Below are positions 21,666 through 33,800 of a DNA stretch of 64,000 nucleotides, piece after piece. Below the pieces are notes generated by a model. It was not told the origin of the DNA and did no database searches. It was given only the letters and a program-made list of their open reading frames with translations. The position numbers and the translations under genes are program-made. Each line of letters begins with the position of its first letter. Positions within the stretch are counted from its first letter, which is position 1. Source of the DNA: Harmothoe impar (lineage: Eukaryota > Annelida > Polychaeta > Phyllodocida > Polynoidae); NCBI GenBank assembly GCA_947462335.1, contig OX381708.1, forward strand, positions 38,009,377-38,073,376, read 5' to 3'.

Positions 21666-21877
21666 GTTTGAAACCCGGAGTGCATTATGGGTAGTATCCG
21701 GAAAGATAAATATAATTTTCACTATCAAAAGTAAAGACATATCAATGAATATAAGAGACCGATTGACATTTATGAGCTGAATGACAAACCCATATGATAG
21801 AGAAGAAGCATAAACTTCTTGATAATTATGTTCTCGAAAAGCCACGGTCGCACGTGAAGTCAACAGATAGCGTCAAA
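21666..21877. promoter_or_regulatory. Bidirectional promoter between two head-to-head genes, 212 bp
   Basis: The two start codons, 21665 (minus) and 21878 (plus), are only 212 bp apart. The minus start lies in AAACATGGCGGAC, a match to the YY1 core AAnATGGCGGC. The plus start lies in the similar AAAATGGCCGAC. A CACGTG E-box is at 21851-21856. ACTACCCATAATGC on the minus strand (21694-21681) resembles part of the ZNF143/THAP11 motif. No TATA box is obvious. The motif names come from vertebrate knowledge; function here is inferred. Confidence 0.6.
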
Positions 21878-24800
21878 ATGGCCGACAACATGCCTGTTGA
21901 CGATGGTAAACACATCTCTATTTCTGCTTTTTTTTTTGTCAACATGCAAGTAATTTGGGTTTCTTTGTTATAGATGATACGCTCATAATGTTCTGTCATC
22001 TATTAGTACATATATCGGTGATATTTAGTTATCGGATCCTATAAATGAAGGTGAAACCACAACTGACAGTGACAAATGTGTTGTTGTGGATTCCCGCCAT
22101 GGGCCGCAACTGACGCTATTTATAGCATTTCCGTGACCCAGTTATTATATAGTAGAAGGGTCCGTCAGTAGGCAGCCTACACTGGTGACCTGTACATGGT
22201 TCTCTGCAATATTTTGCTCCCCTACTGTGCTGTGGCTATGGAGGGCAGTCCCGCAGCAAGGTTGGTGCAAGGCAGAGGGGGGACTTTTCTTAAAGGGACT
22301 ATATCAATAGTTTAAAAATTCTTTGCAAATTCTAGGTACCAGGAAAATTCTTTATTATGCCTTATGATAATTATGTCACCTTTCAATGAATTTAAACACA
22401 TGTATTTTTATCAGAATGGGATGCTCAAAGCAGATGGGGGACTTCTAGTGACGGACCCTTATTCTATATTACCCACCCAACCACAAAGAATGTGCTTGGC
22501 GATGTAGGTTCATGCCCATGATTCCCGCCGATGACACAGCCAGTGAGCCACAGGCCTAAACAGGGCGTTCTGGTGGAGATGGTCTGCAGTGGGTTAGGGA
22601 GCGTTCATTATTTATGGCAGGGGGGGGGATGAGCTATTCGTAGGGGGGGCGGTTCATTTTAGGGTATTTCCGAGGGGGGGGGCGGTTCATTTTAGGTTAT
22701 TTCCGAGGGGGGGGCAGTTCATTTTGGAGTATTCATGTGGGGGGGGGCACTTCATTTTGGGACATTTGTTTGGTTGAGTGCACTTCATTTTGATACCAAT
22801 ATGTCTTAAAATGCACCAAATGACCTCTAGATTCTCTAGATTTTCAAAATTTTCTTGAGAAAAGTACACACCCCAACCCCTTTTAGTACTGTAAATTTCA
22901 GTGTATTACCTGCATCTTGCATATAACCCGTTTTTGGATCTGAAAATCTCCATATAGCACTGTTCTATAGGTAATAAAAGCCCTTGTATAACCGGCACCC
23001 TATATAGGCATACTTGGTATTAAATGAAAACTGAGTTTGATTCACATACAACCCACGGATAGTACGCTGGAATTTACAGTAGTTGTGGTGCTGCGCTGAT
23101 GACAGTGGCATGTCGCCTGGGCTAAACCTCACTCCTAGGCTTCATCATAATCAAAATATGCAATTAAGATTTCAAAAATACAAGAGAATGGCAAAATCTG
23201 ACCCTTTCTGTGTCCAACCTTGGCCCTTTCTGACTCCAAAGCTGTGCCCTTTCTCATGCCCAAACCTAGCTTTGTCACCTAGCGGAAATATATTTACTGA
23301 CCACAGGAAGAACACTGTCACCAGAGGCTGGGCTTCTCTAACGTAGCTCTTTCTAGTCCAAAGTGTCAGGGGGATTGCTCATAAACAGTTTCCTAAAAGT
23401 AGACAGGCATTTTCCAAGAACACCACCACATAGTGACGTCATTACCACCTTTTGTGCATTCATATAGGTCTCGTATCAGAACGGCAGATTGGGAGCCAGC
23501 CCCAAATAGACAAGGCAAATACAGATATGATCCTTAATATCTTTGTGCCAAAATGCATCATTTCAAGTCTATAAATTCAATTTTGAAAGGTCTTTCGCTC
23601 CTGTCCCAATCATCAAGGACAGATAGCTTGGCCCTATAAAGGCTGGATAATACACTACCGTATTCGATGTAATAAGCGCACAGTGCGCTTAAAAAATGAT
23701 GATAGACACTTTTTAGTAGTTAAGAGTTTAATTGGGGTCAAAAATTGAGATATTTTTGGTTATTTGTAGTATAAAAATGGGCCAAAAACGGGGGGTGTGC
23801 GCTTATTAGGGGGTGTGCGCTTATTACGTCGAATACGGTATTTCAAATTTTCCAAAAGCCTTCCCTTCAAAAACAAGGATCCATCCAGCTTCATTTTGGA
23901 TAAAGCAGAGTTGAACCTCAATATATTTTGTGCCCAAATGAATCTGAATGCACCATCTCAAGTCTAGACTTTCCAAATTTTCCCCAAACCCCCAAGTAGC
24001 ACCGCTGTACTTGGATTGCACTGCTCAGAAGGGCATACATCACCAACTTCAGAAAATCATGGACTTTTTTCCTTTTTAGAATTTCCATGTTTATCCCTAA
24101 TTGATGTACCACAGCTATAGTGTATCTATATCTAGATGTGTACCGTGTTGTAGCTATGAAAGGGAATTGTATGAGGGTCACATATATGATAGAGTAAATC
24201 TGTATTTAAAGATAATTCAGCCTGCTGTTTTTAGTGAAATAGCATCTTCCTTACTAGACCTATAAGAAAGGGCGTGCGCTAAAGGGTGCATCGCAGAAGA
24301 TTTCCAAACAATTTGGGGTGGGGGATATGAACATTGTTTGTAGCAGGTATTGACCATTTCTTTAAGTTTACCTTGTTACACAATTGTTTGTGCTTTCCTA
24401 TAGTTGGGGGGGGGGGCAGTTTATTTTAGCATAATTTCCGAGGGGGGGGGCGGTTCATTTTAGCATATTTCCGAGGGGGGGGGCAGTTCATTTTAGGGGT
24501 ATTCGCGAGGGGGGGGGGCGGTTCATTTTGGGGTATTTGCCGAACGAAAATCTCATCCCCCCCCCCTGCCATAAATAATGAACGCTCCCTTAGTAGTATT
24601 AGTATAAAGGCCTGACACTGTGGTGGTTCGGTCATCTCAGTGACCACGTGACCAAACACTACATACAGGTAGTTCTCACCACAATCAATAGATGTCACTA
24701 GTATAGGCCACTGCAGACCATCTCCACCAGAACGCCCTGTTTAGGCCTGTGCAGTGAGCCCCCCCCCCCCCCCCCCCCCCAACCTCCTTTGGCACTCAAC

Positions 24801-27800
24801 TTTATTTTGACACGGGTGTGCGTCTGGGCCTCTGACAACCCTTTACTCTTGGCTAGAACCTAGAAGTTAATCAACAGAAGTTCCTATCGTTCTTCTACAT
24901 TCATGCATCCAGGTATTCGTCACTTATGTTTAGTAAGTCAAAGAAAAATCCTCCACCTATGAACAGAAGAAGGACAAGGAATGACCATAAATTAAACTAT
25001 AATTTGCCCTTCCCACATACCTCCAAATATAAAAGGAGTCCAAAATATAGAGGGATCCAGCTCTGGAACAAACTTCCTATGGCAATTCAAGATGCTGACA
25101 ATAAGGCCATTTTCAAAGTTAAAATCAAGAATTGGTATAAAACCAACATGAAAGGGAGACAGGCTGCGGCACTTGAAAGAGGGAGGGCTGAAAGAAACAG
25201 AAGACATGCTAGGGCGGCCAGGATTATCAGAAACAGGAGAAATGCACAACAACCAAGATAGGGACAAGAAACAAAGTGTACACCACAACTCACCTTGAGA
25301 TAAAGACTCTGAAAGTGACGGGACCTGAGACGATGTGACGGGACCTGAGACGAAGATGCGAGGCCACCAAGGATGCCACCACACCTGACCTGACCTGAGA
25401 CGAAGACACAAGGCCACCAAGGATGCCTCCACACCTGACCCGACGGGGTACCAATCATCTAGACCTCACATATGATGACAGGACCACGACTGTGCCAAAC
25501 CCGATGGGGTAGCTCACACCTACAACATAATTAAAGAAATAATTAATTCACATGAGAAAATATATTATTCCAAACATTCCAGCCACAAAAAGGAGTGAAA
25601 AGGGTGAAGTTTTCTAGGGGACATGGAATACTCTAGATTTCTCACCTGCACATATAAAAGTGTCAAAAGATGATACCTGGGTGTAGACAAGTGATTCAGT
25701 ACATACTAAACTTCTAGCGCGGCCTGAACAGGTCCCAAGGACGATGAAGGAAATGCTCAGCATGATTGAGTACCAAAGTGAACTGCCTTGAAATGGGGAA
25801 AAATTTAAATGAACATTGAGCGGGGTCTACTTTTATTTCACCATCCATCTATACATATCACATACAATGTACAATACTGTTCCTTCTGTAAAAAGTTATA
25901 AATCTTTCACAGCCTGCATGGAACGTTGCAGCCAAAACTCAGACAACATGGAGAGAAGGAGCCAGTGAATATAATAACAGTGCCCAGATGCACATATAGC
26001 AACCCAGACGTTGCAAATAAACAAGCTCTCTCTTCAAGTGTGTGTATATAACAAAATGAAACACTAGAACTCAACATGTAAATAGACAATCCTAAAACAA
26101 AGTCGATATAACCCACCTACTCAGGACCATCCCGCTTACTTCAGATAAGGTGGGAGCCTAAGTAAAAAATCGCATGTCACTATCTATTGCTCTTAAATCC
26201 ACTGGCTCATGGACGCCTGTTGCCTGTTACCTTGATGTAAGGAAAATCATCCGTAAATAAAAGCCGATGACGTATCATCAAAAAAAAAAAAAAAAAAAAA
26301 TTCTCATGACATGAATGAGAGCATTGAGACAGCTGGTTTATCAGAATGAAAGTTAACCGTACATATGATACGACTAAGCAGGGGCTAGAAGGACTATCTC
26401 TGGACTAAGGGAGTGCTCATTTTTTAACAACAGGGGGGGGGGGGGGTTGGTGGATTTGGGGGGGGGGGTAAAAAATTTGGACCCCTTGACCGGGGGGGAG
26501 GGGAAAAAATTTAGACCCCTCTTGAGGGGGGGGGGGTAAAAAAAATTCAACCTGTTTTGAGGGAAAAAGCCTGCGCGTTACAATCCTACAAAGGGGTGCG
26601 AACGCGCCCGATTCTCGGCCTGCTGGGGGGGGGGGAAATTTCGACCCCTCCAGGGGGGGGGGTGAAAAAAATGTGCGTGCTCCGCGCGAAATCTCACCGC
26701 CCCCCCCCCCCCTGTTCTTAAAAAAATGAGCACTTCCTAAGAGTAACTAGTAAGACGGTACCCCCTCTCATAACTACGAGTAAACATAGAACTACCCTTT
26801 GCCACAGAGCCAAATGAAAGTGAGAGTTTACCGTCCACCGCCCACATGCCTTCAGAGTGGCCGCATGAAAAGTTCATCATTAATGTATTTTTTCATTATT
26901 CATATTTCGGGCCAAAATTGTACAATTTTCAAAAAATAAACACCGCAAAATACTCTGAAAATTCTGCTTTTAAGGGCCATCCTCAATAATGAAAAATGAA
27001 TAATGAAAAAAGGCCGCATCTGTTTTCGAAAATTCTTGGACGGTAAACTCTTACTTTCATTCCTTAAAGGTGGGTCGATCCAAAAACATTCACCAATTGG
27101 CAATGCGAGCCTGTGGTAGGCCCGGGGGGGGGGGGGCACTCCCTATACCACCTATAGTAATTATGTGCGTACACAAAATCCCGGGAAAGGGGTCCCTTTT
27201 GGGTCCCACTGGCGGGTCCGGCCGGACCCGCCATCAGGGGCCCTTTTTGGGCCATTTTGGGGCAAAAGGGGTATGTTTTTGGGCCCACAATATCAAAAAG
27301 TCAGCAAATTGTGTTTTGTCTGCATCCAACTCTTAATCTTATGTAATATCTGCAAATTGCATTTTGTCTGCATCAAACTCTATAATTATATCATCCGTTG
27401 TTGATATCAAACTTTAATCTTGCCTCTTAGGGAGTGGTCATTAATTAAGAACGGGGGGGGGGGGTCGGTAGATTTTCGCGCGAGAGAGTAAAAAAATTGT
27501 TGTTCGACATTTTTTTGGTCCCCCCCTAGGGCAAGTCGAAATTGAGCGCTGCCGACCCCTTTGAGCTATAGTAACGCGCTGGCTTTTTCGCTAAAAAGGG
27601 GTGCCGTGTTTTTGGTCCCCCCCTCAAGAGGGGTCCAAATTTTTTTGGTTCCCCCCCCCTTCGAGGGGTCCAAATATTCTTTGACAAAAAAATATCTGAT
27701 CTGAACTGGTGGATCTGGGGTAATCAATAGAAGAAAAGTTTTAAAATGAATATGCATTTCAAAAAATAGGGTACGCAAAATCCACTGACCATTTTTATGG

Positions 27801-30800
27801 TTTGGCCTTAACAAGGATGTCCAACAGTTCCATGATATTCCTAGTTACTGTAAGAATCAGTAAGTCATCCTGATAACCTGCAAGGCGACATGGCAATTCA
27901 CGACTCATTCTACATACCCAAAATTTTTGTCCATGTTGCCTGAAACACACCTTTTTTAGCCTAGGACCTAAACTCGAGACTGGATGCATCATGCCTCCTA
28001 TGCCATAGCTAACTATCTCTGCTCTGTCTATTCCAAAATCTCCCCATTTGTTTACAAATGAAACTTTTCTCTCTGTGCTACTTGTAAGTTTGTATCATGA
28101 TCTCTTCCCTTCTGTCTTCTATTTAGATAAGAAATAATACCTTTGAAATATTCGGGATATTGTATAATACCAAATACTAGTATTACAGAATGTGCAGCAC
28201 TATGTGTTTTTCATTTCGAAAATACAAATTCTATATCCCAAGAATTAGTTTGGGCAATGACCGGCAATCCATTAACCTTTCTGTTTGCCTGTGACACGCC
28301 TAGTATTCTTATCAAGTTGTTTTTTGATTGTAGATATGCCTCCCCCATTGGAGGACATGTCAGATATGTTGAAGCAGTTGGATAAGATCAAAGAAATTAA
28401 GCACAAGAAGCAGCAGCCAAATGGAAAGCCTCAACCACAAAAACAGTCAAAGCAAACCACGCCAGAAGTAGTACAGGCTCCAGTGGAAAACAAGACAAAA
28501 AATACCACAAATACCACAAATACCAGCATACGTACCGAAGAGGTGATAACGGGTTTTCTTTTTATTTTAAGTGAAGTTCTCACCAGGAATTCTCACTGAT
28601 GATATCAAATGATAGATAGATGTTTAGGATATGATTTGTTGTAGATCGATTGTTGTAGGCTTAATGAAATTGATGTTGGATAGGTTCTAGATTTGATATT
28701 GGCGGCTAACCAATCCCCCCCCCCCCCCCCCCAATTATCAGAAATTGTCAAATCCTGGCATAATTCCTGGCACCAACACTGCTACCGCAGCCCAAGCCAC
28801 TTGATTCACTCTACATTTATGGAGTTGAGTGGGTTCGCTATATAAGCCTTATCTAATTGGAAGTCTTCACCTCACCGTAGCTGTTAATAGGCAACATGAT
28901 GTATTAACAGTAACATTGTACCACATATACACATTTTCTTCAGAAAGTCAAACAGAAGTCAGCNNNNNNNNNNNNNNNNNNNNNNNNNNNNNNNNNNNNN
29001 NNNNNNNNNNNNNNNNNNNNNNNNNNNNNNNNNNNNNNNNNNNNNNNNNNNNNNNNNNNNNNNNNNNNNNNNNNNNNNNNNNNNNNNNNNNNNNNNNNNN
29101 NNNNNNNNNNNNNNNNNNNNNNNNNNNNNNNNNNNNNNNNNNNNNNNNNNNNNNNNNNNNNNNAGTCAAACAGAAGTCAGCGACTGCAAAATCAAGTAGT
29201 GACAAAGGGGAGTTCGCGGGAATGAAGAAAGGTTTTCTGTTCGGTGGAGGGGGCACCCAAAAAAGCTACAAAGAAAATAGAAGAGGATATTCCATTTATA
29301 AAGCCAAAGTCTTCACGCGACCTAGAAAAACCAACTTCCAGAGGTTCAACAGGCCATGCAGGCCGCACAAGCCTTCCAAGAAAACAAAGGTAAGGCCACA
29401 CCAAAATAAAAAGTTGGTCTACGGATTTGTCGCACCATATTTTCCAAAATTCTTTTTTTAGGTGGCTTTTTCTCTAATCGCATCATTCATTTAAAGACAG
29501 TAGGGCCATGTAATAAACACAAAATCCCACTTATTAACATACATGTATATCATACATCACTCGTTGAAGCTGGGTCATATCACACTCAGCCTTCGGCATT
29601 GTGTGATATGACCCAGCTTCAACTCATGAATTTTGATCTGCATGTATGTCAATTGGCGTGGAGTTATCTCTGTCTCAAAAAATAGGATTCGATGAAAAAA
29701 CAAGAAAGAGGATGATGACTGCAGTCATTTCCTGGGTCGGTGGTCATTACAGATATATGAATAGATATAGTCTAGTGCTATAGTGTCTAGAGACTCTAAA
29801 AGTAATACGATATTAAACACTTTCGGATCATGCTTTGTTGTCACTTCATCTAAATAGTTGAATTTATGGGGGGAAAAAGGTTTAGAGAATATTTACCACC
29901 TTTCCTATGTATACTTTAACTTTAATGGGTAGGAAATGTACAAAAGGTTAAGGGAGTGATAATTTGTTAACAACTGGGGGTTTAGGGGTTGACATCCCAC
30001 CCCCCGATGGGTTTAAAAAGGTTTGCACTCCGGGGTTTGCGTGCCCTTTTTTATAATTGCATAGTAACTTTTTCTCTGAAAAGAGGTGAAATTGATCCCC
30101 TCCCTCCCCGAGAGGGCTTGCATTATTGTTACCTGCCCCCCCCCACCCCCCGCGCCCCTTGCATGTGGCTAGGCGGCTAGCCCAGGCTAGGGATGTCATT
30201 GACATTCGCTATATTGTCATTATTGACATATCGCTATTGATGTCAATATTTCAACATTTTATATTGACAATTTTGATATGTCAATATGATATGTCAATAA
30301 TTTTAAAGAGAAATTGTTCTCTGCCAGTAGAGAAAAACAAGGTATGCACTTATTTCATCATACCTGGATGTGCTTGGATCCAGTGCACCCTCAGAAAGGT
30401 TGTTCTCCACCATGTTTAGTAAGGGAGGGGGCAGGGGTTACCTTACAGCTGGGGTACCTATCCTTATGTCACATTCCTACCTCACAGTATTTAAGGCTGG
30501 GAGTTTTGTGTGTCAATGATTATTATAAAAACATGTTCAGTGAAAATAATGGAACTGGTTTTCAGTACCACTAACCTTTGCTTTTGTTATTTTTCTCAAC
30601 TTATTAAGGCAATAAACAGTGTTTCAAATGTACTTAATAGTCTAAATATCATATTGCAATACATTGACATATTGACAACTATATGTCAATAATCGTCATC
30701 GACATAAATTGAATGTCAATGACATCCCTACATGTGGCATTATACATGTTGTGTCACAGGTGGCCATAGAATATGGGTGGGGGAGATACCTGCTAATCGG

Positions 30801-33800
30801 GATACCTATAAACTATAGTAAGCCTACATAACCAGAAATAGTCTCTCCCTATATGTATCTGTTGCATAAAAATTGCCGCTCCCTCAGGTCATAGATTAGG
30901 AGCAGCATTGTATGGACATATGTATTAATTATGTTGATTGATCGTGGGCTAGGTGGAGAGCGGGTTACCGGCATGGTATTAATTAATGGCTTTAGTACTA
31001 ACAATCATTAGCGTTGGGGTTTACTCTAATGAAGTACTATTACGCAGAAGCTCTCGCTAATCACTGTGAAAATGATGGTCTATACTACATTATGTAATGC
31101 CCTCCAGATCTGTCTACCGTGTGTATATCAAAGGGTTACAGAGCTCTGGATTATAATCAAAAACAATTCTGTGTTTCAGGTAACATGCTGAAAAGAACTA
31201 GGTAGAGTAGGTCGTGTCTTTTTTCAATGAAAAAATTAAAATTATAAAGATAAGAAGCTACATATCCATATATAGTTTTGATCCAAAAATGATAAATTCA
31301 GACATGGAAATGCTTTGCAACAAATCAATGATATTTCAATTGGTAAAATCTATGTAAATACCATGTACACTTTTCAGTGAAATTTGTTAATTTGAAAAAA
31401 AAGTTGAAGTGGTCCGAAAAACTCCTGAAAAACTCAATTTACAAGGAATTTGTCAAAAGAAAAGAGTAGAGACGGTCCTATTTAGCTAGGTAGGGTAGAG
31501 TTACCGTAAACATATAATTTATTTTACTCGGCCTAAATGTATTATGGATATCCTGGCACTATCTCGTGGGAATATACCTGTAATGCACTACACCTTTGAC
31601 TGTGTAACATGACAAATCTGGGACATTGCTTGGTCTGGGTGGTGCATAGCAGCATCTCATTAGATCGACACTTCTACCGCTGTACCAGTGGTTGAAGACA
31701 TGGGCCTTGTGTTAGTGGGGACCTTCATGATGGGGGCATGAAGGAGTAGAATAACTTCATCGGGAGCCTTCCATAATACCAATGGGCATACCGGATTCGT
31801 AAAAGGCGACAAAACTTGAGGGGTCTCGTGCCTTACTGCTGTGATCAGTCACGTAAGCTGTTTGGCAACCGCTGCCCATATGCACGGGCCCGGGCCTTCT
31901 TGCTGGTGGTCTGGCATGGGATTCCTCCTCAGTGAACCACGTCTGAGATATCAAAGGCCTTGGTTTATCTGGCCCTGCCTACTATGGTACTAGCCCAGGT
32001 GGGTTGGAACAGGCAAATAAAAGAGCAATTGCTATCCTTCGAAAAGAGTAGGGGACGTGCCCCGGTAGCGGTTTTCTCCCTCACCTCATAGATGCGGTCA
32101 TTCATTTCATAGATTCGATCATCCATAGATGCGGTCACTGCTGTATTGGGCAAGCAGCATATAAATATCTGTCCTACTACTGCAAGGCAGACTACCACTA
32201 TTTGTCGATGACTCCTTGCCAACTTGAGATGTCCCTTGAGGTACTCGATGTACGTCTGGACGTTAAACAAATCAATCAATCAACCTTACGGTTAACCACG
32301 TCAATCAGCCAACCTAACAGAGTAGTCTTTTAGATGGAAGTATTTACTCTACAGTCTAATGCTTCCAGCCACATGTCCCTCAATATTCTAACCTGTTCAC
32401 CATCCACAAGGCATTCCAAATGCACCCCAATAAATAATATTTGTTATATTATAATGCTTATAATTTGGGTATGGTATCCGAGATGGTGCAGCCAGGATAT
32501 ACATGAACAAGAGAAGTGCCAGCATGAGTCAGCTTGAAACAGGATATCCATGGCAAGGGGTGAAATGTAAAATGAACTCTTTCATTCTGTCGCAGGATTT
32601 GTGGGGTTGGGGATATGTTTGGGGTATGTTGGAAACATGTTGCTTCCCCCACCCAGTCTTTACGAAAAGTTTTTTGGCATGCAGGACAGTCGGTCCTGCA
32701 GCTAACCAATTTTGCAGGACCGGATAGATTTTTGCGGGACCGGATATCAAAATCAAAGTTTTGTATAATATTTAGAATAGAATAGCATTTATAAAAGAAA
32801 AAAAAAATTGCCTAGAATATTAGTGTGCACTCTAGAACTTGTAACTTCAGTTCTAGTAGGAATATTTGAAAAATTCTTTCAGTTTTGGAAAGCCCAGAAT
32901 GTGGAGGACATCCGGTCCTGCAAAACCAGTCACTCTGCCGGACCAGAGCCATTTTAGGCGGACATTGCCATTGTCTGGCGTGTTTTGGTAAAGACTGCCC
33001 ACCCTGTTCGCTCTCTCACCCGACTAGATAATATAAGAACCCCTCCCTACCCCTTGAATCCTGAATCTCCTGTGATTTCAATCACTCACTCTCTTTGATC
33101 TGAAATGATTTAATCATTTAGTTCAGTTATTTAATTTTGATAGTTCAGTTATTGACACTAACGACATATTACCACATATAGGGGCGGGAGGGGGGGGGGG
33201 GCTCCCCTGCGAGGATGTCACAGTTTGTGTAGTTTGATTAGTTTTCTCTCTCTCTTTGTCGGTCTCGCCAAATCCTGGAAGATTCACTTTACAATATGGT
33301 GGTGTAGGCCGTTTTCTGACATAGACAAAGGTACAAAACAAAAAAAAGGCGTTTGTTAAATGAAGAAAAATCAATAGTTGGGTAAGACCTTAACTGCATA
33401 GGGTCGGAATGATTCATAACTACAGCACTGGCGAGTTTTTGATGCATCATGCTGTCAAATTACATTAATCTACGATGCCGTCATTAAAGGGTTAATGTAT
33501 CAAAATGTCACTTTGTACTTTCAGATTGGATCACTCAAGATCTGCTGGCAAAGATTATGGCAAATCCAACCCTCGGCAAACGCCTCACAGACCCGACTTT
33601 CATGTCAGCAGTTACTGAATTTCAAACAAATCCAACAGCAGCTATGGCCAAGTATCAGGACAACCCTGAGATGACCAAGTTCCTCAAGGACTTTTGCGGC
33701 CTCATGGGTAAGCTACCAACTTAAATAACCCTTTGTTTTACATGAATCAGTGATACACCAATGCAGCAGTGCATCATGCATCCCATGTAACATGCCCAAC

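Larger units (their letters stand above)
22596..24590. mobile_element. GGGAGCG-ended G-tract element, about 2.0 kb, with nested MITEs
   Basis: The left end AGGGAGCGTTCATTATTTATGGCA plus a G tract and GATGAG is mirrored at the right end (CTCATC, C tract, TGCCATAAATAATGAACGCTCCCT). TTA lies next to GGGAGC on the left and next to GCTCCC on the right, fitting a 3-bp TWA duplication. Both ends carry tandem units of G tract plus CGGTTCATTTTAGGGTATTTCCGAG. The interior holds a family-A MITE (22887-23081) and a family-D MITE (23656-23840), so it has grown by nesting. Confidence 0.7.
22545..24752. repeat. Outer inverted repeat (about 48-bp arms) enclosing a G-tract element
   Basis: The left arm at about 22545-22594 (GCCACAGGCCTAAACAGGGC...TCTGCAGTGG) is mirrored at about 24706-24752 with very few mismatches. 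Inside is the GGGAGCG element 22596-24590. About 115 bp of extra sequence lies between the right arm and the element, so the arrangement is not a simple terminal repeat. Confidence 0.7.

Noticed and set aside
21090..21863. 257-codon minus-strand ORF as one protein
   Set aside because: Only residues from the MADDG Met to the GGTAATT donor look coding; the rest is leader and intron text.
28829..29461. 210-codon ORF across the N gap
   Set aside because: Bridged by N; the real exon uses three frames after the gap because of base-level errors.
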